Below, in pieces: positions 1-12,700 of a stretch of DNA of 64,000 nucleotides. Within the stretch, counting starts at the first letter, position 1. Each line of letters begins with the position of its first letter. The translations under genes were made by a program, and so were the position numbers. Origin of the DNA: Corbicula japonica (taxonomy: Eukaryota; Mollusca; Bivalvia; Venerida; Cyrenidae); contig JAZAYU010000037.1 of the NCBI GenBank assembly GCA_038501625.1, positions 5,208,001-5,272,000 on the forward strand, given 5' to 3'. A model generated the notes under the pieces. It made no database searches. It had not been told where the DNA came from and worked only from the letters and a program-made list of their open reading frames with translations.

Positions 1-412
1 CACCGCGAGAGCAGGCAAAAATGTTCTGCACAAGTGGGAAGCACAATGCAGCACACCATTCCACGAATTCTGAGCGATTAATAGTAAGTTTCCGTGTAAT
101 TTTGGAGCATCCATGCCAAAAATTCCATCGAACAAATGTAGAGTGAAATCATGACCAGCTACGGCAGTGAACAAGCAACTGGATATGCATGAGTGGTTTA
201 GTTACGCCTGAAAGATTTCGTAGTTGTGTGGCATTAAAAGTAGTGCATTTAAAGAAAATACAAATATTTCGAGAAGGAATGCGAACTTTGAAAGATAATG
301 CTACAAATAAAAACAAGAAAACAATTTAATGTTGTTGTTCGAACAACTATGAAAGGATATTAAAAGAACGATTAAAAACAAATCAGTCACGCAACAAGCG
401 GGAGATAGCGTA
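1..412 (+). repeat. dispersed repeat family B, copy 1 (cut by window edge)
   Basis: This stretch is about 75-80% similar by eye, in the same order, to 16584-16985. Shared landmarks include CACCGCGAGAGCAGGC at the left, TTAGTTACGCCT in the middle and ATCAGTCACG near the right. The left boundary lies outside the window. No coding potential was seen. It lies immediately upstream of the hAT-related exons, so it may be part of that transposon. A 26-base string at 2739-2764 recurs at 17687-17712, near the end of the other copy, which would fit two elements of one family where the second has lost its interior. Confidence 0.8.
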
Positions 413-1177
413 GGTTGCCATTTTGGTTAGGTTGGAGCAGTTTTGGATCGAGAATTTGCTCGGCTATCGAGGACCAGGCCGGGTCCCAGTGTTCTCCATA
501 GACAACCGTTAACAAGCTTTGATCTATTTCCAACAAGTGTTAAATTCGCCGACATCCGTTTATTCAAAATCGACATGTCATATTTTTCTGTTTCTTGCAT
601 TGTAAACACAGGTCGCATTTCAATACACACCTCATTCAAGGTTAAGCAATGGGCGCTTTGACCAATCACAATCGATTTCTTTACTATCAGCTGGATAACT
701 CCGCCTCTCCACGTGGTGAATACGCAAGTCTGTCGGTGTCGTTTGATCGTATTTTGCCTCTGCCGACTGTTGATATTCTCAATTAATAGCGGAACCCGGT
801 GTGTTTGACATAATGTTCAATGATTTTAATGAGATGCGATCATGAGTTATAATTTGGTTATGTTTAGTTCTGTGATTAGAAGACAAACACTTCGAAAATT
901 GTACTGTATACATGTATGAAAATAATTGTGCTATAATGGATTTGTTTTAAACAAATCTATTGGCAAGTTGCAGGTAGAACTTAAATTGCAAAAGTAATAC
1001 ATTCTGTGGTATTTTACTGCGCTATCATCGTAACGATCAGTTCATTTTCGTCGGACACATTTTCAAGTATGCATGCGCGAAAGAACGACGACTCGTCAAT
1101 TCTATCTTTTTCAAGAGAAACCAACCTTGTGAGACCGATGCCAACTTCATCGGGCATTCTGAACTTCAAAATTCTAG

Positions 1178-1953
1178 AAAGAGATCGAGATCATTTCGGA
1201 TAGCCCTTCAAAAGCGACTCTGACGACGCGAAGTACCCCTTCACGTCGTGAAATTACTCCGACGCCGGACGCGGTACCCCAACATGCCGAGACACTGAAT
1301 CAACGCCGGCTACCTCGAACAGCCAGTTCGATCCAGTCAGGTGTCGATCCTAAGTGGAAGAAAGTCTACTCCTGGTTGCAAGAAGTTGGTAATGTTTTTA
1401 TATATATTTACTTAGCCTTGTGACTTGCATTAAATAAATAAAACAACTCAATTTCATGCTACTATTTATAAAAAGGGAAATATGCATATCTGGAATCGCC
1501 ACACTCATAAAACACAGCCTTCCCCTGCAGCAAAAAGAAGAGAGGAAAATAAATGATTTGTTTGTTGATTGCTTAACAAAAAAGGGAACCGTATGGGTTA
1601 GCGCCTTGGAACAGTCAGTGGCAAAATAATTTGCTACTAGGGGTTAAACCAGGTTCTAGGGGTGCACTACATAATTTATTATACCTGTTTGTGTTAACTG
1701 AATACCTATTATAATATTATTTTTATATATGTGAAGCTCTCTGTATGTATCGTAAATTAATTTAATTTCAGATTGTGAGTGGGGTTTTTCCACCTTATCA
1801 AGAGTGAAGACAAAGCTTAGAAGCAGGCTTAACAATTCAACATTAAATTCATTGTTAATGATATCCATGGAAGGTCCTGATGTACTGAAGTTTGATTTTA
1901 ATAAGGCAGTCAGCACTTGGGCCCAAGGAAAAAAGAGGCTTCTGAAAGTTTAA
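1178..1953 (+). pseudogene. hAT-type transposase-derived gene, catalytic core missing
   Basis: Two exons are visible. Exon 1178-1388 is open, rich in S/T/P/R, and ends DPKWKKVYSWLQEV before a GTAATG donor. This resembles the segment that precedes the TTF/BED-type zinc finger in hAT-derived proteins of the ZNF862/KIAA1586 kind. Exon 1772-1953 follows a good acceptor (TTTAATTTCAG). It encodes CEWGFSTLSRVKTKLRSRL, then EGPDVLKFDFNKAVSTWAQG, and stops: the classic C-terminal dimerisation region of hAT transposases. The phases match (G|AT gives Asp), so the exons could be spliced together. The zinc finger, catalytic residues and most of the RNase-H fold are absent, and the 383-base intron has no room for them; it holds a family A repeat instead. 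No in-frame ATG is present in the first exon and its acceptor is tentative. The family call rests on the second exon and is strong; whether it is expressed is unknown. Confidence 0.7.
1475..1670 (-). repeat. family A dispersed repeat (reverse copy)
   Basis: The reverse complement carries the family A marks: a GATATGCATATTTC-like 3' end, a GTGGC..TTTGC..CACTGAC hairpin region, and TAGAACCTGGTTTAA. It sits inside the intron between the two hAT-related exons. Confidence 0.8.
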
Positions 1954-2256
1954 TCCTAATTCTGTCAGTTGTAATGAAACACTGAGTTTGATATATGTGA
2001 GATATCTTGGAAAATGAAGGTGAAAAACTAACTATACAGAGTATAAAGTTGACATTGTAACTTGATGAGATCAGATCAGTTTATGTTATTAAAACACATG
2101 TTGACATACTGTTTACAAATTGTTTCACATTATTTATGTTTTTTAACTTTGTACCTTTCTTGGCTCTAAAGAGATAAAAAAACATCTTTGAACTATATAC
2201 AGGTTTTGCAGTAAACTTTGGTACAAATATAAAACTGTATTAAACGATAGTTAGAA

Positions 2257-2262
2257 AATAAA
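2257..2262 (+). promoter_or_regulatory. possible polyadenylation signal
   Basis: AATAAA lies about 300 bases after the stop of the hAT-derived C-terminal exon. In AT-rich DNA this is weak evidence. Confidence 0.25.
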
Positions 2263-4636
2263 GTTTCGCGAGCTTAAATCCACGAACAATCCAGCGACAA
2301 CCCTTCCAAAAATCCTGGGAAGACAGTTAGTAAGTTGGCGAATATTTTTGTTAATCCATTCTTGCGATCGACGTAAAAATTAAGATTGTAACTGTTTCAG
2401 TCTTTTAAGGTACGTGAGCTTTGTGCATTTCATTGTTGACACTACTCAGTTGTGGCGGAGCCTGATCATCGTTATTCTAGCAAAATTTAACCACTACTCA
2501 TACGCTTCTGCATCAAAAGGACCCCCAACCTAAGATTCAGGTGAAAAAAAAAGTGGAAAACCTAATTTCCTTGCATCAAAATACAAGTACCTGCATCTAT
2601 TGAAATCCCTGAATATACTGAATTATTTGCTAATGTTGATGAACTGTCACAAAGTGTAACGGAAAAATCACACATTGTTTCATATGTTTACAGTAATGAT
2701 ATCTGTGCAGGGCATGTTCGATTCAACCAGCGCGCCAGTTTTTCAACGCTTTCAGCGCTTTGATTATTTCATCTTGGTGTTCGATAGAAAGAGAAAATTA
2801 AGGTCTATTTCGTTTCAGACAAAAACAGATGAACAAGGGGTGCACAATTATCCCTTATTGGGATACCGTTTATATGTTTATAAAAAGAGGTACCAAATAT
2901 AACATTAATGTTATCCAGTAAGAAAGTAAGCGACTCAATTAGGTCTTGACAAGTTTAATTATCATAAGAACCATCCGTAAATATGCTCTATTTACGGTAC
3001 AAGCGATAAAGGTTTTTTTTCTCTTGAAAACATCTTTTCAAGATGAGACTGATAAGCTCGCTCGCTCTTATTAAATAATGAGGGAGTGAGGTGTAAAGAA
3101 TGGAAAAACCATTGTTTGACAAACAGAAAACTGAAAATTATTTGATAAAACGTCACCTAAGTTTTTAATAGACCATTATTGATTTTTGCCAGAGGTTTCA
3201 AATCCTTTTCCCATACCTAATTACATGTTCTTTTATAGCTGTGAGACTAGATGTTATGAGTACAGATACTTAAGTAGTTGTGAACGAACTGAAGCAGGCG
3301 TTAAACTTGCTGTTTGTGCATTTTAGGCAACCAATACATAGTAGGAATTTTATATTGTTTCTAAATTTTGCAATATGTTGAGTGTGTGCAGCAACAATAT
3401 GACTCTTTGATGGATTGGGAAAATGCGATATACGGGTTTATGTTAACATTTCTATGTTGTACATGTTACTTTAATGTCTGTTCCAAATCAGGAAATGTAT
3501 AATATTCTTTTATATCTTTTAATGATGAATGTAATATTTTACAAAACAAATGTACCTTTTGATAACCTTTTGATAACAGTACCTTAGTAAACATTTCCGA
3601 CAATAAATAGTTATATGTTATGACTTAATTCCAACATTCATGATTTGATCGATTTACCAAACTGATGGCCTGTTTGCCTGTGTATATCATTTGTCTTTGA
3701 TGAGGCAAACAATGGACGTTTGTGTTTAATGTTTTTGTGCGAGTATTTGTTAGGCCAGCATTTGAGTAAAATGACGTTGAATTAAATTAGTTGAACTGTT
3801 ATACAGACTCTGTTAAGGCAGAGTCCAGTAATGTCCTTTCTCCAAATTTTAGTAACTATTTTAAAAAATAAACTTCGTGAAACTGATATGTGCATGCATG
3901 TGTTGTGCTGCGTGGTAGGTATCAATGACGCCCCGTCAAATAAGTAAGAACCGTTATTAATTTAAACCAGCTGTCTGAGTATGCAAAAAAAAAGATAAAG
4001 CACACAAAATTTACTAAATATTATCTATGCTAGCTTTGGTACATCTATTATAATATAATAATTAGCATCAGTATGGGTACTAATTGTACACCGCGCTCGT
4101 AATGGTTATTTTTTAAACCTTTCTACAAGTGATTTCATTGCTTATACCTTGTAATGCACCATACCTTGTATTAAATGTATGATGATTTCCTGGGGAAGAG
4201 AATATTGAAAACAAAAACATGCCATCGCGATATTGCTGATTCACAAGTTCTGGTGTGGGAGAGATTACCGAGGTTTATATCTCACAGTTTGTTCGCTTTT
4301 CTAAGCTTGTAATGATGTTAAATGATTTAAGTGATTTAGATGAACGTTATCTTTGCATAACGGAAACTTTTAAAACAAGGTTATCGGTATCACGAATTAA
4401 GGAAAATTTCTCTACCTATTTGCCTGACAGTGTCTTATGTTACTTTTCCTTTTTTTCTCAAACACGTTTGTCCGAAAATACTGTGTTTCTTAAAACAACA
4501 TTGCTGACCAGTGGTTTGTGGATATTTTACTTACACATTGAAGAAAAAAATCATTTTTACTTTTTTTCAACTCACTTTGCATACCTAGCGAGTCGATTGC
4601 TTTGGTTACGAAAGTGGCGGGAGAGATTATAACTTT
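2263..4636. other. AT-rich stretch without a recognisable gene
   Basis: I find no splice-bounded exon or conserved protein motif here. An open frame of 125 codons at 4255-4632 (+) is rich in F, S and L, resembles nothing I know, and looks like chance in AT-rich sequence. The 26-base string at 2739-2764 is shared with 17687-17712. Confidence 0.5.
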
Positions 4637-4855
4637 TCTAGGTTGGTGCACCGTAAAACCCAATTTAAACCGACGCTGACAAAATATATTTCACCATTGT
4701 CAGTTCTAAGGCAGCAAGCCCTCTAGTTATCACTTTTTTAATTGATTGTGGTGTTTTAAAAAAACTAGTCGTGTTATGAACGCTTCCTGGCTGGCTGTAC
4801 GGGGATGCTGGTTTTTCTGAGTGTCGCTTTTTCTTATTCTGAGCGTATCGGCAAT
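4637..4855 (+). repeat. diverged family A repeat
   Basis: It starts with GGTTGGTGCACC and later has GATGCTGGTTTTTCTGAGTG, matching the GAGGCTGTTTTTTCTGAATG block of better copies. It is strongly decayed in between. Confidence 0.55.
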
Positions 4856-5311
4856 AGCTTTTTTAATTTTAGTATCGATTACCATGTTTTAAAACCTTCG
4901 GTTTGATTAAACCTTGAGTTGACTAAATGTTGGCGTTGTTACTAAAAAGGGTCTTGGCAAAGAAAGTAATAGGCATTTTATTATTGGCCATATACAATCT
5001 CAGTCGATGGTCGTGTAACATCAACAAGAAAGGCTACAAACATGACACTATAGTGCTCTGCACACTTGGTGATTAACCCATCTCATGTTGATCCCTTGGC
5101 TTATCTCTTTGTTAGGTCGACGTTGGCGAGGGTTTAGAAGTTAATAGGGGTCTAGGGAAATCTTGTAAAAGAATATAAAATCTCGATTTTTTCTTTTATT
5201 TCATTTATCGTGCATCTTTTCGATTTGACTCCAGATGATCGGATCACAGATGGGTTATATAGTACCTATTTATTTGCTCGACAATATCATTAACATTTTT
5301 GTTTTGTTTTA

Positions 5312-5605
5312 TGTGTTCATTTACATACAACATCGTCGTGATAATGGACGGGATGTAATTAATTCACCAAGACAACTTGTAATTGTTTGTTCATAAGAGA
5401 ACCTGTTGCGACAAGTGTGTGTTAGAGCGCCTTAGAACCTTGTTTAATTAACCCCCCAGTGGCAAATTGTTTTACTACTCACCGTTTCAAGGCGGTAACC
5501 CCAAAGGTTCTCTTTTTCTTGGTTTGTAGTTGATGGTTTTTATCCTCTTCGTTTGCTTTTTGGCTGTGAAGAGAGGCTGTTTTTAGAGTGGCTATAGATT
5601 TGTCA
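5312..5605 (+). repeat. family A dispersed repeat
   Basis: It contains TTCACCAAGACAACTTGTA, then GAACCTGTTGCGACAAGTGT, then CCCCCAGTGGCAAATTGTTT, then AAGGCGGTAACCCC and GAGAGGCTGTTTTTAGAGTG. These blocks are in the family order. Confidence 0.85.
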
Positions 5606-6502
5606 CTTTTTTATAGGTGAACGGCAGATCCTTTAAACGATATGCGATTCATATCCTATGGCAATTTTGCCCAAAATGTTGAACCGTTCATGTTTAGAGT
5701 AGTTAATATAATTGACTATTTATTAACTCGCAAACTTGGAAGTTTGAACATTTATTTTACGGAATCGCTGAATTTATTTTCTTCGAACATCTGTAAGTTG
5801 AATATGAGAATTATCGCCATGCTAAGACCAAGAAAAGATTAATTGTTGGCTTCTTGTTTATGTTTGGAACGGCAACATAAATTACTGACAAAACATGTGA
5901 TTGTTTTCCTAGTTTATTATTAAAATATCTTTTTTACCGTATAACAACCTTTCTTCAAATTCATACATATACATTTCCTTTATATAAAAAAAAATTATAC
6001 AAATATATATCACATAAAATAGCACTAAGATCTATACAATAAATAATTAATGTTTATAAAAAATGTGAAAAACATGAAAACAAGTAGCGTATTTTATGTT
6101 GGTTTATAACGTCGAAGTAGGCCTGACCTTTTGATATTTAACTTTACAAGTATTTTCTCTAGTCTAAGACCACTTATTCCAAAGCGCATTTCTGAAACCG
6201 ACCAAACAAAGTAATTAGAATAAATTTCTACACAGATGAATACAAATGACAAATGCAAAACATGAAATAAATTTAGTTCCACTCTATCTGAGATCACTTT
6301 GATGAGATGGGCAAGAACCCTGCATTCAGAACTGTGCTGATATAACACGATCACTGATCTTGCTTTGGTAAAACTGATGGCACACTAGAAAACCCAGATG
6401 TAACCCCTCCTATTTCACAAAGTTACAAATCAGGCCAGTGCGTTTATCAGTTCAACAAAGTTTACAATCTTCATCACAGTCTTCTATCTTCATGGCTACA
6501 TC

Positions 6503-6610
6503 TTGGCTGAAGGTTATAAATTGAGATTGGAAACCAGTCTCAAATCTCAGCCAATCAGATGCTTGAGATTTGAGACTGGTTCCCATGCTCAGTTTTATAA
6601 CCTTGGGCAC
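6503..6610. repeat. family C palindromic element
   Basis: The inverted arms read AAGGTTATAAA...GGAAACCAGTCTCAAATCTC and GAGATTTGAGACTGGTTCCC...TTTATAACCTTGGGC. The centre carries CAGCCAATCAGATGCT. The same sequence recurs at 25245-25391, and partly at 20800-20870, 25645-25700 and 26090-26115. It lies just downstream of the HDHD5 stop codon, so it may be in or beside the 3' UTR. Confidence 0.85.
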
Positions 6611-6759
6611 AGCACAGTTCTATTCACACACTTAATAAGCCGTTGACAGTTTCTTACACCATCCGACAGCTCACAACACATGTTAGTGGTCAGAGATCCT
6701 GATGATCACGTGATACCCGCTTGTACCCGTCCAGCGGGTTATGTTGCGTCATTACTTCT

Positions 6760-9700
6760 TCACGTGCTGATGGTGCATGGACTGAAGTTCTCACGTTCCA
6801 AAATATGCTGAATGCCGTGGTAAACGTCGGGTACAAATCTCGAGGGTTTCGTCAACTCCGGCTCGTGCTTAATATCTCTATGTCCGTGGTAAACATCGCT
6901 GCTTTCGTCCCTTTGTTCGTCATGTTTGTATACCCCTGTACCAACCAGTAAACTCTCCATCGACTCGACAGTCTGCTCACACAGGTTCGATTCTTTAGGA
7001 ATAGACCTGCAGAGTGGTAGATGGTCGCTGTCGGTGTCGGGTGTGTTGCCGTTCTCCCGGTTCTGTATCGCTCTCTTCAGATAGCGGTCATAAAGGTTAG
7101 CACCCACAATATCTACGTTAGGATTGTCTCTGGAGAATATATATATAAACACATATTAATCAAATATTTATTTATCAACTTATCCAAGAACTTCATGAAC
7201 ACATTATTTTGGCACATTTTATTAACTAAGTTTTTTATGATACTGCAAAGAAATAGAGGATATTTGTTTAAATTACCAGTGTAAGATAGAAATATATTTC
7301 ACCGAGTGAGCTCCGGAATTCGTATTTTCACGAGTGGCTTCGTACCAAATTTGAGCCCGTTTTCTTAATGTTCTCATTTGGAATGTTATGTGCGTTTGGG
7401 TGAAATACCACTTTTATTTCACCGGGAAAATTCTAGAGCCTAATTCACTAGAAAGCATAAAATAAATTTGCTTGAATTTGATTGGATAATTTGCCGTTGA
7501 TGTACATCCGTATAAATTTACGGATCGGCCGTAGATATGAACGCACGTGCCTTAATTTCCCTCTCTGGCCTCCCACCTTTTGTTGTCATCCGCCATTTTG
7601 TTTTAAATTTCCGTAAAAATGCATAATTTCAAGCCTATCTTGTAAATTATAAAGCGTTATGATTAGGGATGTCTACAATTGTTACAGAAAATATTTGTGT
7701 TAAGTTTTAACGTAGAAAACGATCAGATTATTCTCAAATTTTGTAAATAAATATCCAATCGATAGTCCATTCAATTTCTATAGAAGTGACGTCATGCAGA
7801 TAAATCAATGACGTCAGACATATAATTATTGAGGTTCTCAGAGGGGAATTAATCCGTTCGGCATTAAATAACCGAAATAAATGAAAAATCGATGTTTTCT
7901 AATTAATTTTGTCTGAAAAAGTCTTTGCAGTATAATAGAACAATTATTTGGTTCCTTGAAAGGGTCTGTGAGGATATATTGCCGGTCTGGGTGTCATATT
8001 ATCCCTCGCCTGCGGCTCGGGTAATATGTCACCCTAACCGGCAATATATCCTCACATTCCCCGTCAAGAAACCAAAAACTATAAAATACACATTGTTCTA
8101 TAATTTCATATTACTTCTTTGAAAAATAGGTATTTATATTAGGTACGCAACCTTTTTTTGGACTAGCCCATTCGGTAGTGTTCGGTGTTACATGGCTAGG
8201 CGCTGTCGCCGTACAGGTTCGATTCCCATTTATTACATTTATTTTATACGAGGAGTTTGTGTTTTTTTAAACAAGGCGTATTACATATTTCACTTTTTTT
8301 AACAAATCAATCACTTGGATTATCAAACATCACTTATACGAAGCTTACCCAACAAAGTAGAGCTTTTTGATTGGTCTAGTGATACCCAGCCTCTTGGCGA
8401 CGTCACCAATCACGTGTTCTGCATATCTGTACGTGATCTCGCATGGCTTTCCTATCAATGCCTTGTATTCTAAATCTTTGCCAGTTATTTTCTGCAAAAA
8501 TGAGTAATTAGTTATTAATTATGCAAATGTTACGAGTTAAAACTTCAAAGAGTGACCAGCACAGTTAGACACAATTCTGTCTTTATGTAATAAGTCAATA
8601 AAACATTAAAAACACGGGTATGCTATAAATGTTATAACTAGACCTATTGACTATACAAACTTTTTAATTAGTTTGATGAGATGCAAATGGATTTGGGGGT
8701 TATAGAATTGAATCAGGCGCTGTGTTTTATTTTAATACTACAATAATACGACTATAAATAAACACTTGGTGAACATACCTTGTAGAGTGCCTCAAGGCAT
8801 ACTAGGAAAGCTCCGTGACCAAATCGTGGCATGCAAGCCTGGTGCATGAATACCAGATCCATGTTGCACGCGATCACGGGCAGTTGTTTGACAGATGCTA
8901 CGGATTGTGGGGCGTGGCTGGTATTAGGTACACCCGCTGTAAGGAGCAGGTCTACCAGAAGTTGAAGGTGCGATTCCCAACGAGTTGGTTCACCAATCAG
9001 CAGAACAGCTGCAAAACGAGAAGAAAATGTAAATTATTGAAAAAATGCTCCATCCGTTAAACACAGCCATTCTAGAAGATGAAAATACACATATCTTCTT
9101 TAAATACGATATGAAAAGAGATTAAGGTTTCACGTTCAGCAATGTAAAAAGCCATTACACAGATTCTCCACTTAAAGCATCCAATGTAGAAAAAACAAAG
9201 GGAAAGAGAAAAAAGACGCTAACCTTCAATAGGCGGGAAAGATGGGTCGTCTGGATGGTTTCCATTGGCGACACCGTTCCTGTTTTCGTGATCTACCATG
9301 TCGAGGAGAGGATAGGCTCGCTGTACGTCTTCTATCGTACACACGTTCGTGAAGCCGAGACTAACATTGGTTAAGGAACAACTAGTATTAAATCTACAAA
9401 TGTTGTCTTTCGAACAACAATATCAATAATGTTTTCACTGTTACTATCGAGAGCGCAATAACTCAGACTGCTTTACTTTATCGTATACCCTTTATTTTAA
9501 ACGACATTGACATAGCGTTCAATAAAGAAAGGATACTCTTCGGCGATTTCTCTCCTGTGTTCTTGTCCAACAACAAGCACGTGTTTGTCGTGGAACTCGG
9601 TCAACAGTTTCGCCGGCGTCGGCGCGTGGATCACTTGATCCGGCGTCACCTGAAGAATAACAGGGAATATCACTGAGATGTCATGCAACGTACAAGGTGG

Positions 9701-12700
9701 TAACTTTGTTTAAACGATTAACTATTGTTACTACGCTAAAAACAATTTTCGTTTTCTGTTCACTAAACAATATTAATAAGCCTAGTTTAACTCGGCGTGG
9801 AAAAAAACGTTTTCGCGAGCAGTAACCTGTTGGATTCTTGTATTTATCAATGTTTTATTTGTGGTGTTTTGTTTTTAAAGTTGATCGCTCAAAAGGTGTT
9901 CAAACAATTAGAAACTTGCTTTTTACTTTGAACGGGGGTGAGTTTTTCTGGCTTAGAGAGGTATTATTTACCTGAATATGGAGCCACTTCTGGATCTGAG
10001 CCGCTTTATCATGACTTCTATTACAAGCGTTAGTCACAAACGCTACCGGAACTTTAAGATGGCCTTCTTCGTCCTTTAACAGCTGAATGGCTTGCACGGC
10101 TGCGCTGATGGGAGTCGAACCTCGAGCCAGCACTCCGTCAACGTCAAACAGGATACCAAAGTCAGCCTAATATAAATTAAAACAAGTTTACTCCAATGAT
10201 TTAAGTATAAACAATGGTTCATGTTTTTCTATGTCATGCTGTTAACCGATTTACTCAGGCTGAAAGTGAAACTAGTTCATTCATTCATAATCAACTCCAA
10301 CGTCTGTTTACGCGCAACAGCTGATTTTACTACGATGTATTTAAACCAGAGCAGTTATAGTAAATAGAAGATAGCGTATCAGCTGTTTTTCTTTAGTGCT
10401 AATAGATTGTTCCAGAAAGCTTACCTCCTCATCAAACCCTACAGATCTCAGTCTCTCTTCAAAACCATCTGAGCTGTCTGCAAAGAAAACATATTATTTT
10501 GTAAATAATTGTTTTTTGTTTAAATAACAAACTTCTCTCAAAATTATCAATTCATATGGTTAAAACAGGAAGCACAACCTTGAAAATTGAAACCCCAAGT
10601 TGGATCAAGGCTGTTGCAGGAAACAAATTGACATGATGCTCAACACCAAGAAAAGGTGCAAAAGAATTGCTTTATTCAAACACAGTGCCCAGTGTTTGTG
10701 TCAGCCTGCACTTTCAACCAGAAGGTTCTAAGACTTTCAATGCTTAAAGTGGTTATCTGTAAACATTTTCAAACAAACTCATCTTCTTTTAAATAAAATT
10801 CTTTTTACTCTTGTAGAAATATTTATTATCATACAAAGCAAGAAATGATAAATTTACCCGTGCTGTATCCATCACTACTATCAAGCACATATGGTCTCAT
10901 CTTTGATTATTTTTGCTAAATTATTATCAAACAATCAATTCTAATTTGTAGTTAAGTATTCTCTGTGTTTGATTTTATTCCTGCAGCTCTCTTGCTTTTA
11001 TACTGTTTGGTGTTATTTTTTAAGCGTACAGTCATGTGACTGCACGTAAGCCATGTCCGAATTTCTATTGGTTCAAAACACTGTTTTTAGGTCGATCAAA
11101 ACAAGAAGCCGGGGTCGTGGACCCAGTTTTAACGCAAAATAATCACTGAGTTAACCGATAAACCCGAACTTTACTTAATTTCTGTTTCCCTTTCACACAA
11201 CTTTATTATAGATTGTTTTATAATTATAAATTGTATGAGTAATCACGCAAATCATCTATTATTGTCGTGTATGCAACGATTGAATTAACCGGTATACAAG
11301 TAAGTTTGATAAACAATAAAAATGTTCAGAAGTGTTAAGATGTTTATTTCCGGCTTGTACAGCTCATTCGTCTTCTACTGAACGTCTCGACCCAAAATGG
11401 ACCGACCTGCTTCGGTCATCTAGCTTAACCGAAACGCGATCCTTACGGTCATCTAAAAGAAATAACGTTTTAAAAGATAAGAAGCAAGTCAAGTGACTTA
11501 TTTCCCGTCATTCACACTATGCATGCTCTGATGCTGGAAAAGAACAGAAAACACCTGAACATTATTCATTGTGTACTTTAGAATACCTGGCGCGCAGTGC
11601 ACGGAGTGCGTTGTGTACTAAGAAATCAATTATAATATGAGAGAAAGTAGTCTGTTGTAACAGTTGTAATAAGGTTAAACTGTTCAGCAGGAACTGTGGT
11701 CCGAGGTAGAGTGTCAGACTCCAACCCGGAGACTGCGGGTTCGAATCCCACCAGGGATGATATTCTTTGGAGGTCACCAGTCAACAATCAGCGCGACTGC
11801 CGAGTTCAGCCAATAGAAGCTGCGACCACATCACGACCTACCAGCGTGTTATAATAAATCGTTGACTCACATGTTAGTCCATGCACGGAATATAAAACGT
11901 GAAGAGGAATATCATTATAGAATGACTGAACGAATTCCTTGTTTAATCGTGTTATCTCTTTGTTAGGGTGTCCTACTATTGGTACATGTATTATTTTCGC
12001 CGATTGATAATACAGTGTCTTGGCCTTCACTGAATTCCCTGTCATCACGCTTCGCTGTCATGGAAAAACCAGTTTAACAGCTGATCTTTTCTTCCCACGT
12101 AAACAAAGAATTCTATTTATAGATTAATACGAATGAACCTGCAGTTCAAAAACTGGTTAAACAATTAATATGCAACATAGTTTGAAATCTCGTTCTGTAA
12201 TGGGTATACGGGTACTGTAGCGATTATGCTGTGGTAATATTTCATTAATTATTGGTCATTATTATCTAAAACAAGTAACGCAGTTGGACCACTAAATCAT
12301 TTGACTATTATAAATTATTTAATTTTCTTTTTAAAGCCCCAGTCTATACCCTACCAGAATTCATTTGACTATAAAATATTTAATTTTATTTTTTAAGGTT
12401 TATACCCTACCACAACCCCATGCTGCAATAACACTGTTTTGTCTACGTAAAATGAAACTAAAACAAAACATTTGTTAATAATAATGCAGTAAACATTTTA
12501 TTTACCAAATGATTAAAACATGGTAAATGCATGTTAATTAATGAAATCCATCAAAAACAGTAGCATCTTCATAGCGACTGCTGGTGAGTAATCAATAGCT
12601 CAAGGTCAATACATTGTATGTTTTCTGGCACAATCAATCATGGAGTTGTCAGTGAGAAGGGAGGTGGGAACCATGGCCGCAGGATGTTATTAAGAATGTG

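Larger units (their letters stand above)
7130..8348 (-). other. HDHD5 intron 8, filled with repeats
   Basis: This 1.2 kb intron holds AT-rich DNA, the foldback element at 7931-8102 and a tRNA-like SINE head at 8163-8235. No further exon is needed, because the flanking exon phases fit (GG|A encodes the motif IV glycine). Confidence 0.8.

Noticed and set aside
4255..4632. 125-codon frame (+)
   Set aside because: No motif, no splice sites and AT-driven composition. Its length alone is not convincing.
11697..11765. Functional tRNA gene
   Set aside because: The A and B boxes are present, but the acceptor and anticodon stems do not pair, so it is a SINE-type relic.
11562..11777. 71-codon frame (-) with WWDSNPQSPGW
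   Set aside because: It is the reverse reading of the tRNA-derived B-box region, a common false peptide.
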